Notes under the pieces: generated by a model
Seen by the model: only the letters and a program-made list of their open reading frames with translations
Databases searched by the model: none
Told to the model about the DNA's origin: nothing
Assembly (NCBI RefSeq): GCF_029962835.1
Contig: NC_080574.1
Span: 22,852,001-22,916,000, forward strand
Reading direction: 5' to 3'
DNA length: 64,000 bases
DNA from: Magnolia sinica
Taxonomy: Eukaryota; Streptophyta; Magnoliopsida; Magnoliales; Magnoliaceae
Position numbers and translations under genes: made by a program
Shown here: positions 50,201 through 62,018 of the stretch, in pieces
How positions within the stretch are numbered: the stretch's first letter is position 1
Layout: each line of letters opens with the position of its first letter

Positions 50201-52634
50201 GATACTTCTCTTCCAAGTACTGTCCAATCCAATCAAACCATGAAGAACACAAAGCAAAAGAATATTAGTTTTTTCTGTGGCTAATTTTCTCCTGATTGAA
50301 TTCTAAGACCCAAATATAAAATTGGACAAGGAGATCAGTATTCACTAACCAGTATGATGGCAAAAGAGTCTGAAATTACTACATCGTCATCCACCAGCAC
50401 CGGAACAAAACCGAGAGGATTCAACTTTGAAAATTCTGCAATTTGAAAGAAGCAAATAGTGTTGGACATAGGCCCGTGGGGCCCACTTGTAGGCAATCCT
50501 TTTCTTTAAGAATTACAAATTCAACGTTAAATGGATATTTAGACTACAAGATAAGATAAGATTGCTTTGTCTCTGGTCTCATTCAAACTCTCCACCATTC
50601 CTTGTAAATGGAAAGAGTTTCTCTTATAAATAAAACAAGAGTAAATAAATAAAATTGAGAGATTTATATTTGTCCATCTAACTTGTCCTTTGAACTATAT
50701 AAGTCATAAATCGTAATCCAAGTCCATCTATACCGTAGAATCAAAGGGGTCTAATAGTTAGGTGGACCGCTAGATATGGACCATTCATCCTTGGCTTTGT
50801 GGAGGTTCCATATCATGTAGACTGTCAGATCTTGAGGCCCACTCTTCCTCACACTTACAAATATGCTATTATCACCATCTTAATCTAGATGATCTCAACT
50901 ATAGATTATAATAACAAAGTGTCCTGGATGGACAGATTGCCTTGGTTAATACGTGGAGATATTTAAAACATACAAAGGAAAAGTTGTGGTGGATGAATCT
51001 CCGTGCACTGTTGGACCGAAGATTGAGCATGTCACAAAAAAATTTGAGATGGGATGATCCTATTCGTCCAACCTACCACCATTGCTTCAGATCATCACCT
51101 TGTAGGGCACAGATGCAATGCTTTATCCTCCAACCCAGCAGACTTTTTACATATAAAGGCTTCTTCACATCGACGGTGTGGGTCCCCGAACCAATGGACC
51201 AAACACGAAGATAGGATACGCTGCGCACGTGGAAACATGGTACACTTGTGCAAGATCTGGGCCATTCATCAGGTGGAGTTCACTGAGAACAACCCCTGGC
51301 CCAAACATGAAGGTGGTAGGGCATGTTCAGGGTCATCCCACCTGATGACTGGCCTGGATCCGATACGAGTGTAACATGTTATCACGTGAGGCGGCCAAAT
51401 GCAAATAGATTTTTGAGGTCTCAGTTACTCACCTGGACTGAACTGCTCCCCTTTATAAATGTCCACGGCCTTGTACTCATATTTCAGACCTTTTACACCC
51501 AACAACACAAAAATTAAAATTTCCACTTAGTCCAATTGAAAGTACAGATTTGTACTATGGTCACACCAAAATCAGAAATGTCGGACGACTCTAGCAATAA
51601 GATGGGGTGTACATAAAAAGATAAGGGGCCGTTATTTTGGGACGCGGATTGGGCACTACCCCTCGCCGGGTGCTAGCTAGAGACGGACGGTCCTGTCAGG
51701 AGCCCTGTGGGGCCCACTGAGATGTATATGTCTTATCCACGCCGTCTATCTATTTTAACAGACCCTTTAAAGGCATAATCCCAAAAAGGAGGCAGATCGA
51801 AGTCTGAAGTAGATCACACCACAGGGATCATCAGGGATTGAATTCCTGCCGTTGAAAACTTCTTAAGGCCCACGTGATGTTTATTTTACATCCAACCTGT
51901 TCATAAGGTCACATGGACCTATATTGATCCAATAATTCTATGGCCGCAAAGAAGTTTTCAACGGTAGGCTTTCAATCCCCCACTGCTTCCTTTAGTGTGG
52001 TCCACTTGAGCCTTCAATCTGCCTCCTTCTTGAGCTTATCCGTTAAAATGATCTTTCAAAATGGATGGACGTCGTGGATAAAACATATACATCACGGTGG
52101 GCCCCACAGATCCTCTGACAGGACCGTCCGTCTCTGGGTATACCCAAACCGCGTTCCGTTATTTGATACTCTGACAGCATATTGAGGTTGCTGCACAGGA
52201 GCGCGGAAGTTGTACACGTGGCACAGTTTTAACTCAAACCACACAACTTGGTTGAACAATCTTTACACAGTTTAATTTGAATTACTTGTATGCCACGTTA
52301 CAATTCCTAAGTAGTTTCTAAGTGCCAGCGTATCATCCATCACACACTAAGCAGAGTATCAAAGTTTCTGACGAAAGATACAAAGATCTAAATCACACCT
52401 TTCAAGTTGAGGGCAATACGAACGCGCCAAGAGCAGGAGCTACGGCAGAAGGAATACAGCTGCAGTTTCGTACGCCCAAGGGCAATTTCGGTAGAAACAG
52501 CCTAAAAAATAAGAAAAATTACAAATCGAAATTCGCTATCCAAACGCAATCATAACTGCAGCCTTCGCTATTTAGAGAGAAACGAGAGAAGAAGAGAAGA
52601 TGAAAGAAAGAAATACAGTGGAATCAGAAGCCAT
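46231..52634 (-). CDS. GSTZ: Glutathione S-transferase, zeta class (maleylacetoacetate isomerase), 10 exons, 229 aa
   Basis: Coding order on the minus strand: 52634-52617, 52501-52399, 51489-51433, 50435-50350, 50219-50148, 49904-49851, 49468-49393, 48354-48293, 47346-47287, 46332-46231; phases close at 690 nt. Zeta GSTs isomerise maleylacetoacetate to fumarylacetoacetate in tyrosine breakdown, using glutathione, in the cytosol. Evidence: the zeta active-site motif RSSCSWRVR at 26-34 (Ser27, Ser28, Cys29), cis-Pro in FVPVLV (Pro71), the glutathione-binding DS pair at 82-83, then [39 protein letters not shown] and a typical C-terminus ending QPDAVKL. The motif before the active site reads YSFC rather than the usual YSYW. 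The intron after 49393 has a GC donor, required by frame and homology. The first exon encodes only six residues (MASDST) and has a weak donor, so it is the least certain part. Repeat elements sit in at least five introns. Confidence 0.9.
46465..47014 (-). mobile_element. Solo-type copia LTR in the last GST intron (fossil)
   Basis: TGTTGGGGATTGCG at left, GAAGACATCTAACA at right. Shares with the other LTRs the block 'catggaaaaaccctcgcgg' and a tail rich in GATGGCATCGA words. Flanks ATAAT and ACAAT match at four of five bases. Confidence 0.6.
47152..47228. repeat. (GA)n in the last GST intron
   Basis: About 38 GA units, the longest GA tract in the window, about 60 bp from a GST exon. Confidence 0.95.
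47651..47755 (+). mobile_element. SINE in a GST intron
   Basis: A box GTGGCTCAGTGGCAGACAG, B box GGGTTTGAGTACCC, tail GTGTGTGGTGTGGGTGTTAAC. Flanks AAAATACAGGA (47640-47650) and AAAATATAGGA (47756-47766) differ at one base. Confidence 0.7.
48022..48262. mobile_element. TTTGGATG-ended element in a GST intron
   Basis: CTTGGATACACTGCAAAAGTG at left and CAATTCACTTGTACCTCCAA at right are imperfectly inverted; inner mirrored TGCAATTT/AAATTGCGG. Confidence 0.4.
49583..49843. mobile_element. TTTGGATG-ended element in a GST intron, best-preserved copy
   Basis: Left GTGTTCGGATGCTCACTTC and AATTGAATTGCAA; right TTGCAATTCAGTTCAATTGA and GCATCCAAACAC. The inverted ends match over about 30 bp. Confidence 0.65.
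51638..52155. mobile_element. GCGGATT-type element in a GST intron, with 9-bp target duplication
   Basis: Exact duplication CCGTTATTT at 51629-51637 and 52156-52164. Long inverted arms include GACGGACGGTCCTGTCAGGA and its partner CTGACAGGACCGTCCGTC. Lies in the intron between coding exons 2 and 3 of the GST gene. Confidence 0.8.
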
Positions 52635-52697
52635 CGAGATTTTCGTCAAACAACACCTGAGGAGAACTGCCATAACTGTAGCATTCGCTATTTATAG
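52554..52697. repeat. Duplicated promoter-proximal segment at the GST 5' end
   Basis: A 27-bp stretch beginning CATAACTG and running through TTCGCTATTTA occurs at about 52551-52577 (inside the first intron) and again at about 52671-52697 (over the TATA box), about 120 bp apart in direct orientation, with three differences. The inner copy reads CTATTTAGAG and so lacks the good TATA word. Confidence 0.7.
52689..52696 (-). promoter_or_regulatory. TATA box of the GST gene
   Basis: On the minus strand TATAAATA lies 55 bp before the proposed ATG at 52634, predicting a short leader of roughly 25 nt. Its position supports the MASDST start. Confidence 0.55.
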
Positions 52698-52699
52698 CA

Positions 52700-54470
52700 A
52701 GGGGATATTTAATACTCCGGTAGCGTATGAAGCTTGATACTCGAGCACTCAGGAATTTTTCTTGTCCCATATATATTAACTCAAATTAAACCAACTAAAC
52801 TGTGGAAGCCACTGTCGCTAAGTCAAATCCCCAAAATCATGTTTTTATTGAACAATCCAAACCTCTAATTCGTGGACACTTTTCTGTTGAAATAGGACCG
52901 TTGGATTTTTGCAGTATGAACCGTTGAATAAATATCCACCAATCCGATGGTTAGATAATAAAATATGATTAATTACTGATTCATGATATATCAGGAACTG
53001 GGACCCATAATTTAGACTGTTTAATTTAAGCTACTTGAATTCCACGTGTGCAATTTTTAAGTAATTTCTAAATGCCTAGGTATCATTCATCACACTCCAC
53101 CAGAGTATCAAAGTTTTTCTTTAAACATTTAAAAAAGAAAAGAGATGATCCAATACTCCCAGACAGCACATAAGTTACAGTGCTCCTAGTTGCAATGAGA
53201 CACTTGGACATTCCAATTGTTAATCTGGGCTGTTGGTTAGGTCCATCATATTTTTCATAGCCTAGTATGCAAAAATTATGCCAATCGAATGATCATATCC
53301 ATCCATTAGTTGGCCTTACTATTTGTAGACGTCCATTTTCAAAGCATTGGATGAGATGGTCAGGGTTGCTGGATAAAAGCAGTTCTTTAAAAAAATGACC
53401 ACTCAATGATGATCTTGATAAAAGGATGACTCAAATTTTTGATTCGGCTTTTTTATGTAGCCAATCTTGACCATCCATTGTATAGGCCATTGATCAGACG
53501 GTTAGGATGGTAGGATTATTATGATTTTGGCATTGTAGCACATGAAAAGGGGGGTAGAGTGAAATAGTTCAGAGTTCAGATCGATCAGTTGGACTGTCCA
53601 AATATCCCGGTGCAAATAGGAGCCATGGATCATATCTGAGAAAAGAAAAAAAAACGTTTGAGAAAACAAGGTTACGTCATTACGCATGGTGACCCCTAAG
53701 GTTTTCTATGCACATTATAGATGGCTTTCAAGGAAATCATACCATTATTTATTCCTTATATCAAAGATGATGCCTCCAAAGGCTATAAAATTTTAATAAA
53801 AGACAAATAAAAGATAAGACTACTTGCGTTGGTGGGATGCAATCGAAATATGAAAAGTCCAAAAAAAGATGAGACTACTGTTTTCTTTTGGCTACCCTCA
53901 CAGCCAAATGGATGCAATCAAAATCTGAAAAGTCAAAAAAGATAAGACTACTTACCTTGGTGGCATCATGAAATATAATGAACTATAATGGGTAAGAACC
54001 GAAATATAGTTATGACTAGTGATTAATTTGGCCAATGCATTGTTAGTATGATGCAGAAAAGACCTTTTCGGCTAGAGTTACTCGACGGGTTTTAAAGTGA
54101 CATAACAATAACATCAAGTTGGCCAATTTTCATAACCAACAATACATATTCAAGCAAAAGAAAAGATAACAGTTATCTATACAAGATGGCTTACGGAGAA
54201 TTCGAATTCTCACACATATAGTGAGCTGGAGATGTGCGCATGATCAATGGTAAACTCACGACAAACAACTTATGCACATGGCATTGCATGATGGGCCACA
54301 TTTTTGCGAGCCTAGATAGTTATTTACAAGTCAACAGGTGTAAGAAGTTGATATGAAGATCTTTCACCGGCAACCAGCCAGAAATTCTATAAAATGAGGA
54401 AATCAAAGAGTTCTAGCCCCTTGTCAACTCAACACAAAAAAATTATAGAGCGTAACATTGTTTATCTTAG
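52700..54470. other. Gene-free stretch upstream of the GST gene
   Basis: A phrase of about 60 bp near 52300 (TGCCACGTTACAATTCCTAA ...) recurs near 53040 (TTCCACGTGTGCAATTTTTA ...), and a worn variant lies at 62490. Two near-identical short blocks around AAAGATAAGACTACTTGCGT occur at 53810 and 53940. No genes. Confidence 0.45.
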
Positions 54471-54672
54471 TTTAGTTAATTTAATCCACCTACACTTCTA
54501 TGATGGACAACCTTTAGCTTAGTGTTGTCTAATCCAATCTATATATACCTCTATTGTCTGTGGAACGACTTTAGTTAATTTATTCCACCTACACTTCTAT
54601 GATGGACAACCTTTAACTTAGTGTTGTCTAATCCAATCTATATATATATCTCTATTGTCTGTGGACCGACTT
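54471..54672. repeat. Two tandem units of about 100 bp
   Basis: Units begin TTTAGTTAATTTAATCCACC at 54471 and TTTAGTTAATTTATTCCACC at 54570, differing at a few positions plus a TA-count change. A third, much degraded unit seems to start near 54671. Confidence 0.75.
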
Positions 54673-55561
54673 TAGCTTAGTTGTGGTATAATCCAGTTTG
54701 TTTACGCTCATACGGTAGATTAACTTTAGCTTAAGTGTAGTGTAATTCCCTTTGTTTATGCCCAAGTCAGTAGGTAAGGATGACCTAAGCTTTAGGACCT
54801 TATCATTTATGCCACAGTTATTGGATCGCTTGAGATTTCTCTTTAATTTGTAAATGTTTATTTTTGTAAACAAATATAAATACTTTTTTTGTTCTTTACA
54901 CCCAAATTGCTTAGTCTTTATTACAATGGTTTGAATAGACGGCCAAATCGCTATATATGTTCTCAGTCTCTCAACTGATCACGACACTTGAGGTCAAAAG
55001 CATTCAATTCGGATCGAGCCACATCAGGCTCTGGCATGCTCCACACTGCACACGTGCATCATATAACCGAATTCAAGCCAAACATGTTGTCGTTCCAACA
55101 ATGTGTCATGGGAAAATATGTCTAAAGAGGATTTCATGCTCTTAACTAGCGAGGGTGGCTTGTTTGCCATTGACACCGGTAATAGGAGCTCGCCGAAAAT
55201 CGTAGAAGCGTCAAAATCTTCCTTCTAAGATACCCTCTCTCTTTATGGAAAACGAGATCTAGATATAGGTATTGAGTCGGGGACCGGGGTCTCTATTTTA
55301 TATTGATTTAGGATTGGTGGCAAAGTCCTACCCATCATCAGCTTGCTGTCAACTTCATCGCCCAATCACCTCTTGTAAGGGATAGAGAACCCTATCATAA
55401 CTCAAATTACACAATAAGTATAGTACTCTAATGGAACATGAGTAGTCTGTACATAACACAAATTGTGGGCTCCACTTCTAACTCTTTTCCAATGATCCAA
55501 CCTGTCCACTCTATTACTCTGGCCAACAATGCCATAAGTGGGCCACTAATTCCAACAAAAC

Positions 55562-56283
55562 TATTGAGGGACCGAGGAAGCATACAAATATAAATCAAGC
55601 AAAGTATTCCCATTGTACAATCAAGCCTAATCACAAAGACTCCGAATTTAACATGGAAAAACTCTTTCGGAAAAAAAATTACAGCATAAAGCAACAGATA
55701 TCACTATGAAAGCAGAAATTATAAGAGATAAAATACCCGATTCGAACAAGCCTCGAATCTTTCCTTACAAGCCATTAAAAACCTTATGAACGAATTAGAA
55801 AGCTCTTTGATACTTCAAAATCCTGATTACACTCGTATTTATAGCATTTAGGAGAATCACAATTGGAATAGGAAACAAATCTTGCAGATACACAACTTTT
55901 CGTAACTCTGCGCGATAGTTTGATGGCACCTTCGATGAGACTTCGATGCATCGAATCCCTTCGATGTCATTGAACATAACAATAAAACCCTTCGATGTCA
56001 TTGAACATAACAATAAAACGTTCCAGCGATAAATAATGAAAATTTTGAATTTTTCCGATGGCATTGAGCAAGCCTTCAATGTCATCGAATAACCTTCGAT
56101 GATATCAAATCTCTTTTGATGGCATAGAGCAAGAAACCCGAAGTCTCCAGCAACCATCACAAAAAATTCTGAATTTTTACGATGGCATCAAGCAGGACTT
56201 TGATAGTATTGAAGTTTGCTTGATGTCATTGAACCTGTTATCGACAGACCTATTGATTTACAGATTTAAGACATTAATCAACA
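55562..56283 (-). mobile_element. Solo-type copia LTR (fossil)
   Basis: Flanked by AAAAC at 55557-55561 and 56284-56288. The body has ACATGGAAAAACTC, ACAGCATAAAGCAACAG and many TTCGATGTCATTGA words, related to the LTR at 46465. Confidence 0.6.
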
Positions 56284-56814
56284 AAAACAACCTTATGGCT
56301 TGCATTATACATTAAGCATAAGCTTTCAATTATGACTAGTGGGCCTTCTATTATGTTCAATGTCAATGATATATTAGGAAAAAAAATCTAATGCAAGGAG
56401 AATCTCTGCCCTTGTATTTGCAGTTCATAGAAGATGGTCAAGAAGAGTTGTACAATGAACTCCCAATATTGGTGGTTAGGATCTTTTAATTTAGAGATTT
56501 GTGGGCATGCTCCATTCATTTTGAGAATCAACAAACCAATTAATGGCTTCACTTGTAAGAATTGAAACCTATCTACATTGTGACAATATGCAACTATTAT
56601 CGCCATTCTAAAAAGAGCCTTAAACTCTGTTAGTGGGACTTTTGCACTAATTTCTTATCCCAAGCCTAAATAAAGGAAGGTTGCAATAGAAAGATGAATA
56701 AGATTTATATAACCAACGTTAATCAATTGCGAATTGAAATAATGCTTTAATGATAATGACAATAACCATTACTTAGGTGGGATATATGTGTGGAGGGGCT
56801 CCTAGTGCATAAGG

Positions 56815-57090
56815 TAATGTATTAGCATTTTCACACCGAGGTCGAGTCGGGTGGCCTGTATGAAGTAGGGGCATAGTCAGGGTTGGCAGCCTGTATAAGG
56901 CGGGTGGCTCATGTGAGGCGGGTCCCACCCGTATGAGGCAAGTGGCTCATATGAGACGGAACTTATGTGAAGTGGGGTCCATGAGAAGATTTGACCGAGG
57001 GCTTAACTCATGTGAAGTAAGGTATTAGCTATGAGATAAAGGGATTGATTTGCCAGGGTCTATTAATTCGAGCTTTTATAGTGAATGGTT
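56815..57090 (+). repeat. Second copy of the LTR-like repeat (fossil)
   Basis: Shares CATTTTCACACCG, AAGGCGGGTGGCTCATGTGA, GACCGAGGGCTTAAC and GAGATAAAGGGATTGATTTG with 34215-34540, plus an extra internal repeat of the TGAGGCGGG phrase. Confidence 0.5.
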
Positions 57091-57269
57091 ACTTCTCCCA
57101 CGTTTCTACAAATATTTTTATTGAATCAAAAGAAATCACTTTTCTTTTAATCAATTGTGCCTTCAAATCAAATGAGACTTGATCTCTACGAAATGTTGCT
57201 TGCTTAATCATATATATCTACCACCCATGGAGACTCCGATCTCTCGTGGAAAATGCTAGGATTTGCAGA

Positions 57270-57450
57270 GCAGATGTGGCCCATGAAAAGTGCAGCAAAT
57301 ATATAAGGAAGCTAATGCTGCAGCTGATGTTTTGACTAGATCCACGGTTTCTAATTAGGAAGATATTCATAACCTTGTTTTCAAGGCTTTAAACATCTTA
57401 CTCATGTGTACATGTTGGAGCATCTTCCTCTTTTGTCTATTGAGGAATGC
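57270..57450 (+). mobile_element. Possible LINE / RNase H-like C-terminal fragment
   Basis: One frame reads VQQIYKEANAAADVLTRS (about 57288-57341), resembling the closing motif of plant LINE RNase H-like domains (HVYREANAAADxLAK). A stop follows shortly. Nothing upstream is recognisable in the same frame, so this is at best a remnant. Confidence 0.35.
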
Positions 57451-57999
57451 TACTTAGAGCTGTAACTCGTGCTTGAGTCGTTAACCTGAACCCGACTGGC
57501 CCAAACCGACTTCGGTCGAGTTGTCAGGTTCGTGGAAATAAATTACCTTTCTCACATATCCATGTGCATGTGGAAATATCCATCTTAGTGGAAAATGTCG
57601 ATCCGGTGGGCCACCTTCTGGAGTGGCTACTGCTAAAACTTCTAATGGTAGGAAAACTGTTACCATCCTATTATTGAGATTTTTGTTTTTCTTTTTGGTT
57701 GAATGTGAGCCGGTGATCAAATCATTCTTTTGCAGGTCACTGGAGAATGGACTATGCATGTTGTGGTCCACCTGAAACATGTCTCCATTATCGGACATAT
57801 TTGCCACGTGTACAATTAGGGGAAATTTCAGAATTTTTAGCCTTCATTTATTTATTTATTTTCCTAACAGGCGGATTTTGCTAGCAAAGCACTCGTGCAG
57901 CTTCATCGGCGCCCAGATATGGCCAGAGCCCATGATGGGCCCATAACTGGGCCCTGATGAGGCCCAATGTGAAGAGATGACAAGCACTCGAGCCAGATC

Positions 58000-58285
58000 T
58001 TCAAATGTATGTTAATCACCATACGATTCCAGCTGCGCGGGGCCCACCTTGATGTTTGAAGGACAATTCCACTCATCAAGTGGACCCAAGTGATGATCAC
58101 ACGCGTTCAAATGTATGTTAATCACCACATGATTTCAACTGTGTGGGACCCATCTTGATGTTTGAGGGATAATTCCACTCATCAAATGGACCCAACCAAT
58201 GATCACAAGCGTTCAAATCTATGTTAATCACCATAGGATTCCAGCTGCGTTGGGCCCACCTTGATGTTTAAGGGACGCCGATTGC
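58000..58285. repeat. Three tandem units of about 106 bp
   Basis: Units start at 58000, 58106 and 58212 with TTCAAATGTATGTTAATCAC (third copy has one change). Each contains GGGCCCACCTTGATGTTT or a close variant. The third unit is cut by the following element at about 58275. Confidence 0.8.
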
Positions 58286-58664
58286 CTGTGACATTGTCTG
58301 ACAGGAAGTTCCTGCAGTCAGAAGCTAGATGCGGCCTACTGTAATGTTAGTGAGAAATCCACCCCGTCCATCTGTTTTTCCAGATCAAGTTACCATATGA
58401 ACCAAAAAATGAGGTGGATCTAGAACTCAAGCTGGCCGCATGTCAGTAAACAGTGAGGATTGAACGTCTACTGTTGAAACATTCATAGGCAACTAAAGTT
58501 TTGGATCAGTCTAATACTTTAGTTTTTGATCATCCCAGTAGGAATGACCTTGTGAACGGTTTGGATGGCATAAAAATATTGCAGTAGACTCAGGGAAGTT
58601 TCAATGGTAGATATTTCCCTGATCACATTTTCCCGTCGTGTGGCCCACTCGCCACATCTTTGGG
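58270..58664. mobile_element. Partial GCGGATT-type element
   Basis: Left two thirds of the family sequence (CACCCCGTCCATCTG onward) are present; the right side breaks off at GTGTGGCCCACTCG where the next copy starts. Confidence 0.5.
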
Positions 58665-59190
58665 GGACGTGGATTAGCTACTGACAGCGAATTCGATACG
58701 GAAGTGACGTCAGCAAGTTCTCTGGGCCAGTCACGATGTCTCTGTTGTATCCACACCGTTCATTCATTTGGAGAGATCATTTTAGCGCATGAGGCCAGGA
58801 ATGAGGCCGATCCAAAGATCAAGTGGACCCCACCACAGAAAACAGTAGGGACAGTGACACCTACCGTTGAAACCTCCTGAGCCATCATGATGTTTATTTG
58901 AGATCCAACCTGCTTACAAGTTTACACAGACATGGACGAAGGTAAAACACAAATATCAGCTTGATCGAAAACTTCCGTGGCCCCGGGAAGTTTTTAATGG
59001 TAGGCGTTCAATCCTAGTGGTTTCTGTGGTGGGTCCAGTCGAGCTTTAGATCTGCGTAATTCTTTGGCTCATGCCCTAAAATGATCTCTCCAAGTGGATG
59101 GGCGGTGTAGATACAACACATACATCATGGTGAGGCCCACAGAACTTGGTGACGTCACTTCAGTAGCCAAATTGGGTCTGTAGCTAATCC
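58665..59190. mobile_element. GCGGATT-type element
   Basis: Inverted ends GGGGACGTGGATTAGCTAC and AGCTAATCCGCATCC, with a second mirrored pair GAAGTGACGTCAGCAAGTTC and GAACTTGGTGACGTCACTTC just inside. Confidence 0.7.
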
Positions 59191-59747
59191 GCATCCTATT
59201 GGCTCATGTCCTTGCATGATCGGGCAAAACGGATGGATGGCATGAATTCTCACAAATATCACGGTGGGCCCACCTAGCTTCAACCGCAAGAACTTCCTGC
59301 CACATGGTGTCGCAGGTAATCGGCATCCATGTTTGAGTGCCATCCAAACCGTCCATTTGATCCAGATCCAAAAAAACCCCCTGATCCACAGCTCAAGAAG
59401 GCCACACTGACGGTCCCTGTGTTGTCTATTTATCATCTAACCCATTCAACAGGTAGGAACGACCGGGATGAAGTGAAAAACAGAAAGTCAAAGGATTTCA
59501 AAACTTACATGGTACACAACAGGTGAACATATGGGTTTTAAATTGATTGTGCTTACTCCCTGTGGTGTAACTTTCTGGAGTATTGGATCAGGTTGATTCT
59601 TGGGATGTACGGTGAACATGAGTTGTCCCACCAGACTCAAGGTTTAGATTCCACATGAGCAGAACATGTGGGCCTCAGACAGCTCGGATGTATGGTGATT
59701 ACCATAGGTTTGAGCGCATGCAATCATTCCCCCAGTTCTATGTAAGG

Positions 59748-60826
59748 CTGTACACGGGCCAAGCTTAATTCGAAGAGCGGCTGGGCTGGGCCCGGCCCGG
59801 CTTGAACAATGACTCGAAGCGAGCCAAGCTTCATGTGACCCCGCTCATTGTGAAAACGAGATGAGTTTAATCACAGTGGATATTGACTTGACTCTGTTGG
59901 GGATTTGTGTTGCGGAATCACACAGATCTAGATCTAAGATAGCAATCCAATGACACCAAGCAAGCACAAGAGAACACAAAGATTTAATGTGAAAAATCCT
60001 TGTGGGAAAAAAATTACGGCATAAAGCAACAAAATTGCACAATGAAAATAGAAATTACAAAGAGAAATGACTTACCCGATTTGAACAACCTCGAATCTCA
60101 CCCTTGCTACACCCTTTAGAAATCCTAAAACCCTTTTAGGAATTATTGGAATAACTTTAGAAAGTCTTAGCATGCCCTGGGGCACATTTTTTAAACTGCT
60201 TCAAATTTACGTAGTCCGTGCAAAATCCGTGCACAATCTGCGTAACCTTCGACTAGTCAGTGGACCTTTAACCGGTCGAGCAAGCTCCTCGACTGATTGA
60301 GCAGCGTAGAATAGCGAAAAACATAGCCGCTGGACTTCGAATCGAACGAGCCTCGACTGGTCGAGTGGACCCTCGATCGGTCGAGCAGCGTAGAAAAAAG
60401 AAAAATACAGAAGAGTGAAGACATCTTCTGTAAACAGACTTAACTTGAACTCGACTCGGCTCAATTCGAATATATGTTATATTACATTATATTTAAAAAA
60501 AAAGTTAAAACTTAAACCTTATTTTATCTATCAATCTATTTCTTACCATTTTCCTTCCTTACCCAACTCACCACACCTGAATATTTGATTAGGGAGTTGG
60601 GTCGGGTGTGGGTTGAGTCAGTTGAGTCGAGTGGCTAGGTTGGGTCGAGTGGCTGGGTTGAAGTGGGTGTGGGTTGGGACGGGTTGTTAGGTTGATTCGG
60701 GTGCTGACGGCTCGACTTGAAAGGTTTGGCAAACAAGCTAAGCTCCGATGATAAGGTCAAGACTAAGCTCAAGCTCGAGGAGAGCTTGGCCCACGCGGAC
60801 CCAACTTGGCTGGATGTACAGCCGTA
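59748..60826. mobile_element. GGCTGTACA-ended element, split by an LTR insertion
   Basis: AAGGCTGTACACGGGCCAAG at left and CTTGGCTGGATGTACAGCC at right are inverted. A single LTR (59895-60436) sits inside, so the original element was about 535 bp. Confidence 0.5.
59895..60436 (-). mobile_element. Solo-type copia LTR inside a DNA element (fossil)
   Basis: TGTTGGGGATTTGTGTTGCG at left, CTTCTGTAAACA at right; flanks GACTC and GACTT. The tail has CTCGACTGGTCGAG and TCGATCGGTCGAG words. Confidence 0.65.
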
Positions 60827-61029
60827 ACGTTGACATTGACTGACGGTTCATTGTTTCCTATGTGTCCAATTTTCTAATGTCCATGTCACCCATTTGGCGA
60901 GAGTGCTCGCCCGATTTTTTTGGACCAGGCGATGTTAATAGTGGAACCCACCTGACGAAAGACGTTGCACACGTGTTACATGTTATGACATCTGGCCTAG
61001 CATAGCATGACACTTACCAAGGGGAAAAG

Positions 61030-61515
61030 GATTGGGTGGTGACCCAACACCATCAGGCTAAGAGGAGTTGGTTTTGGGCGCCGTGAGGCCTACTGTGATG
61101 CATGTGTTTTATCCAAGCCGTCCGTCCATTTTCCCAGCTCATTTTAGGGCACGAGTGCAAAAATGAAGTAGATCAAAAGCTTAAGTGGACTACACCACAG
61201 GAAGCAGTGATGATAAAACGCCATAAGCCAACCAGTACGAACCTTGGGACAAGGAAAGTTTTGGATCAAGCTGATATTTGTGTTTTCCCTTCATCCAGGT
61301 CTGTGACCTCATCGACATGTTGGATGGCAAATAAACATTAAGGTTAGCTTCATCATCCACTATTTTCTCTGTTATAAACCACTTGGGCTTCCGATCTGCT
61401 TTCATTCCTTGAAATGATCTTGCAAAATGGATGGACAGTGTGGATGTAGAACACATACATCAACTGGGCCCCACTCAGGGTAGTGTTGGGTCACCGCCCA
61501 ATCCGCTTCCTTATC
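61030..61515. mobile_element. GCGGATT-type element
   Basis: Inverted ends GGATTGGGTGGTGACCCAAC and GTTGGGTCACCGCCCAATCC give a clean 20-bp terminal match. Confidence 0.7.
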
Positions 61516-61554
61516 AAGGTTGTCGATGGGCCCACAAAACAACATGATCTAGAT

Positions 61555-62018
61555 GGGACGCGGATTACGTCCTACCCCACGCCGTTCATCCCTTTTCTCA
61601 TATCATTTTAAGGTAGGATATTAAAAATGAAACAGGTCCACAAAGCCAGTGGACCACACCGAAGGAAGCTGAAGTGATTATGACACCCACCCTTGAAACC
61701 TAAGGGCCACCTTGATGTTTTTTTTACCATCCAACCTATTCATAAGGTCACGTAGACGTGGATGAAGCGAAAAAAAATATATATCAGCTTGATCCAAAAC
61801 TTCTCAAGCTCCTAAGAAGTTTTTAATGGTAGATCGTTCAATCCTCACTTTGTGGTCCACTTAAGCACTGTACCTGCCTAATTTTTTGTCTCATATCTTA
61901 AAATGATCTGATAAAAACAATGAACAGCATGGATAAAACTCTTACATGAAAGTGGACCCCACAGAGCCCCTCCCGGACGGATTACCGTCCCTGCCGGGGT
62001 AGTACGCAATCCGCGTCC
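61555..62018. mobile_element. GCGGATT-type element with target duplication
   Basis: ATCTAGAT at 61547-61554 and 62019-62026. Ends GGGACGCGGATTACG and CGCAATCCGCGTCC. Length 464 bp. Confidence 0.8.
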
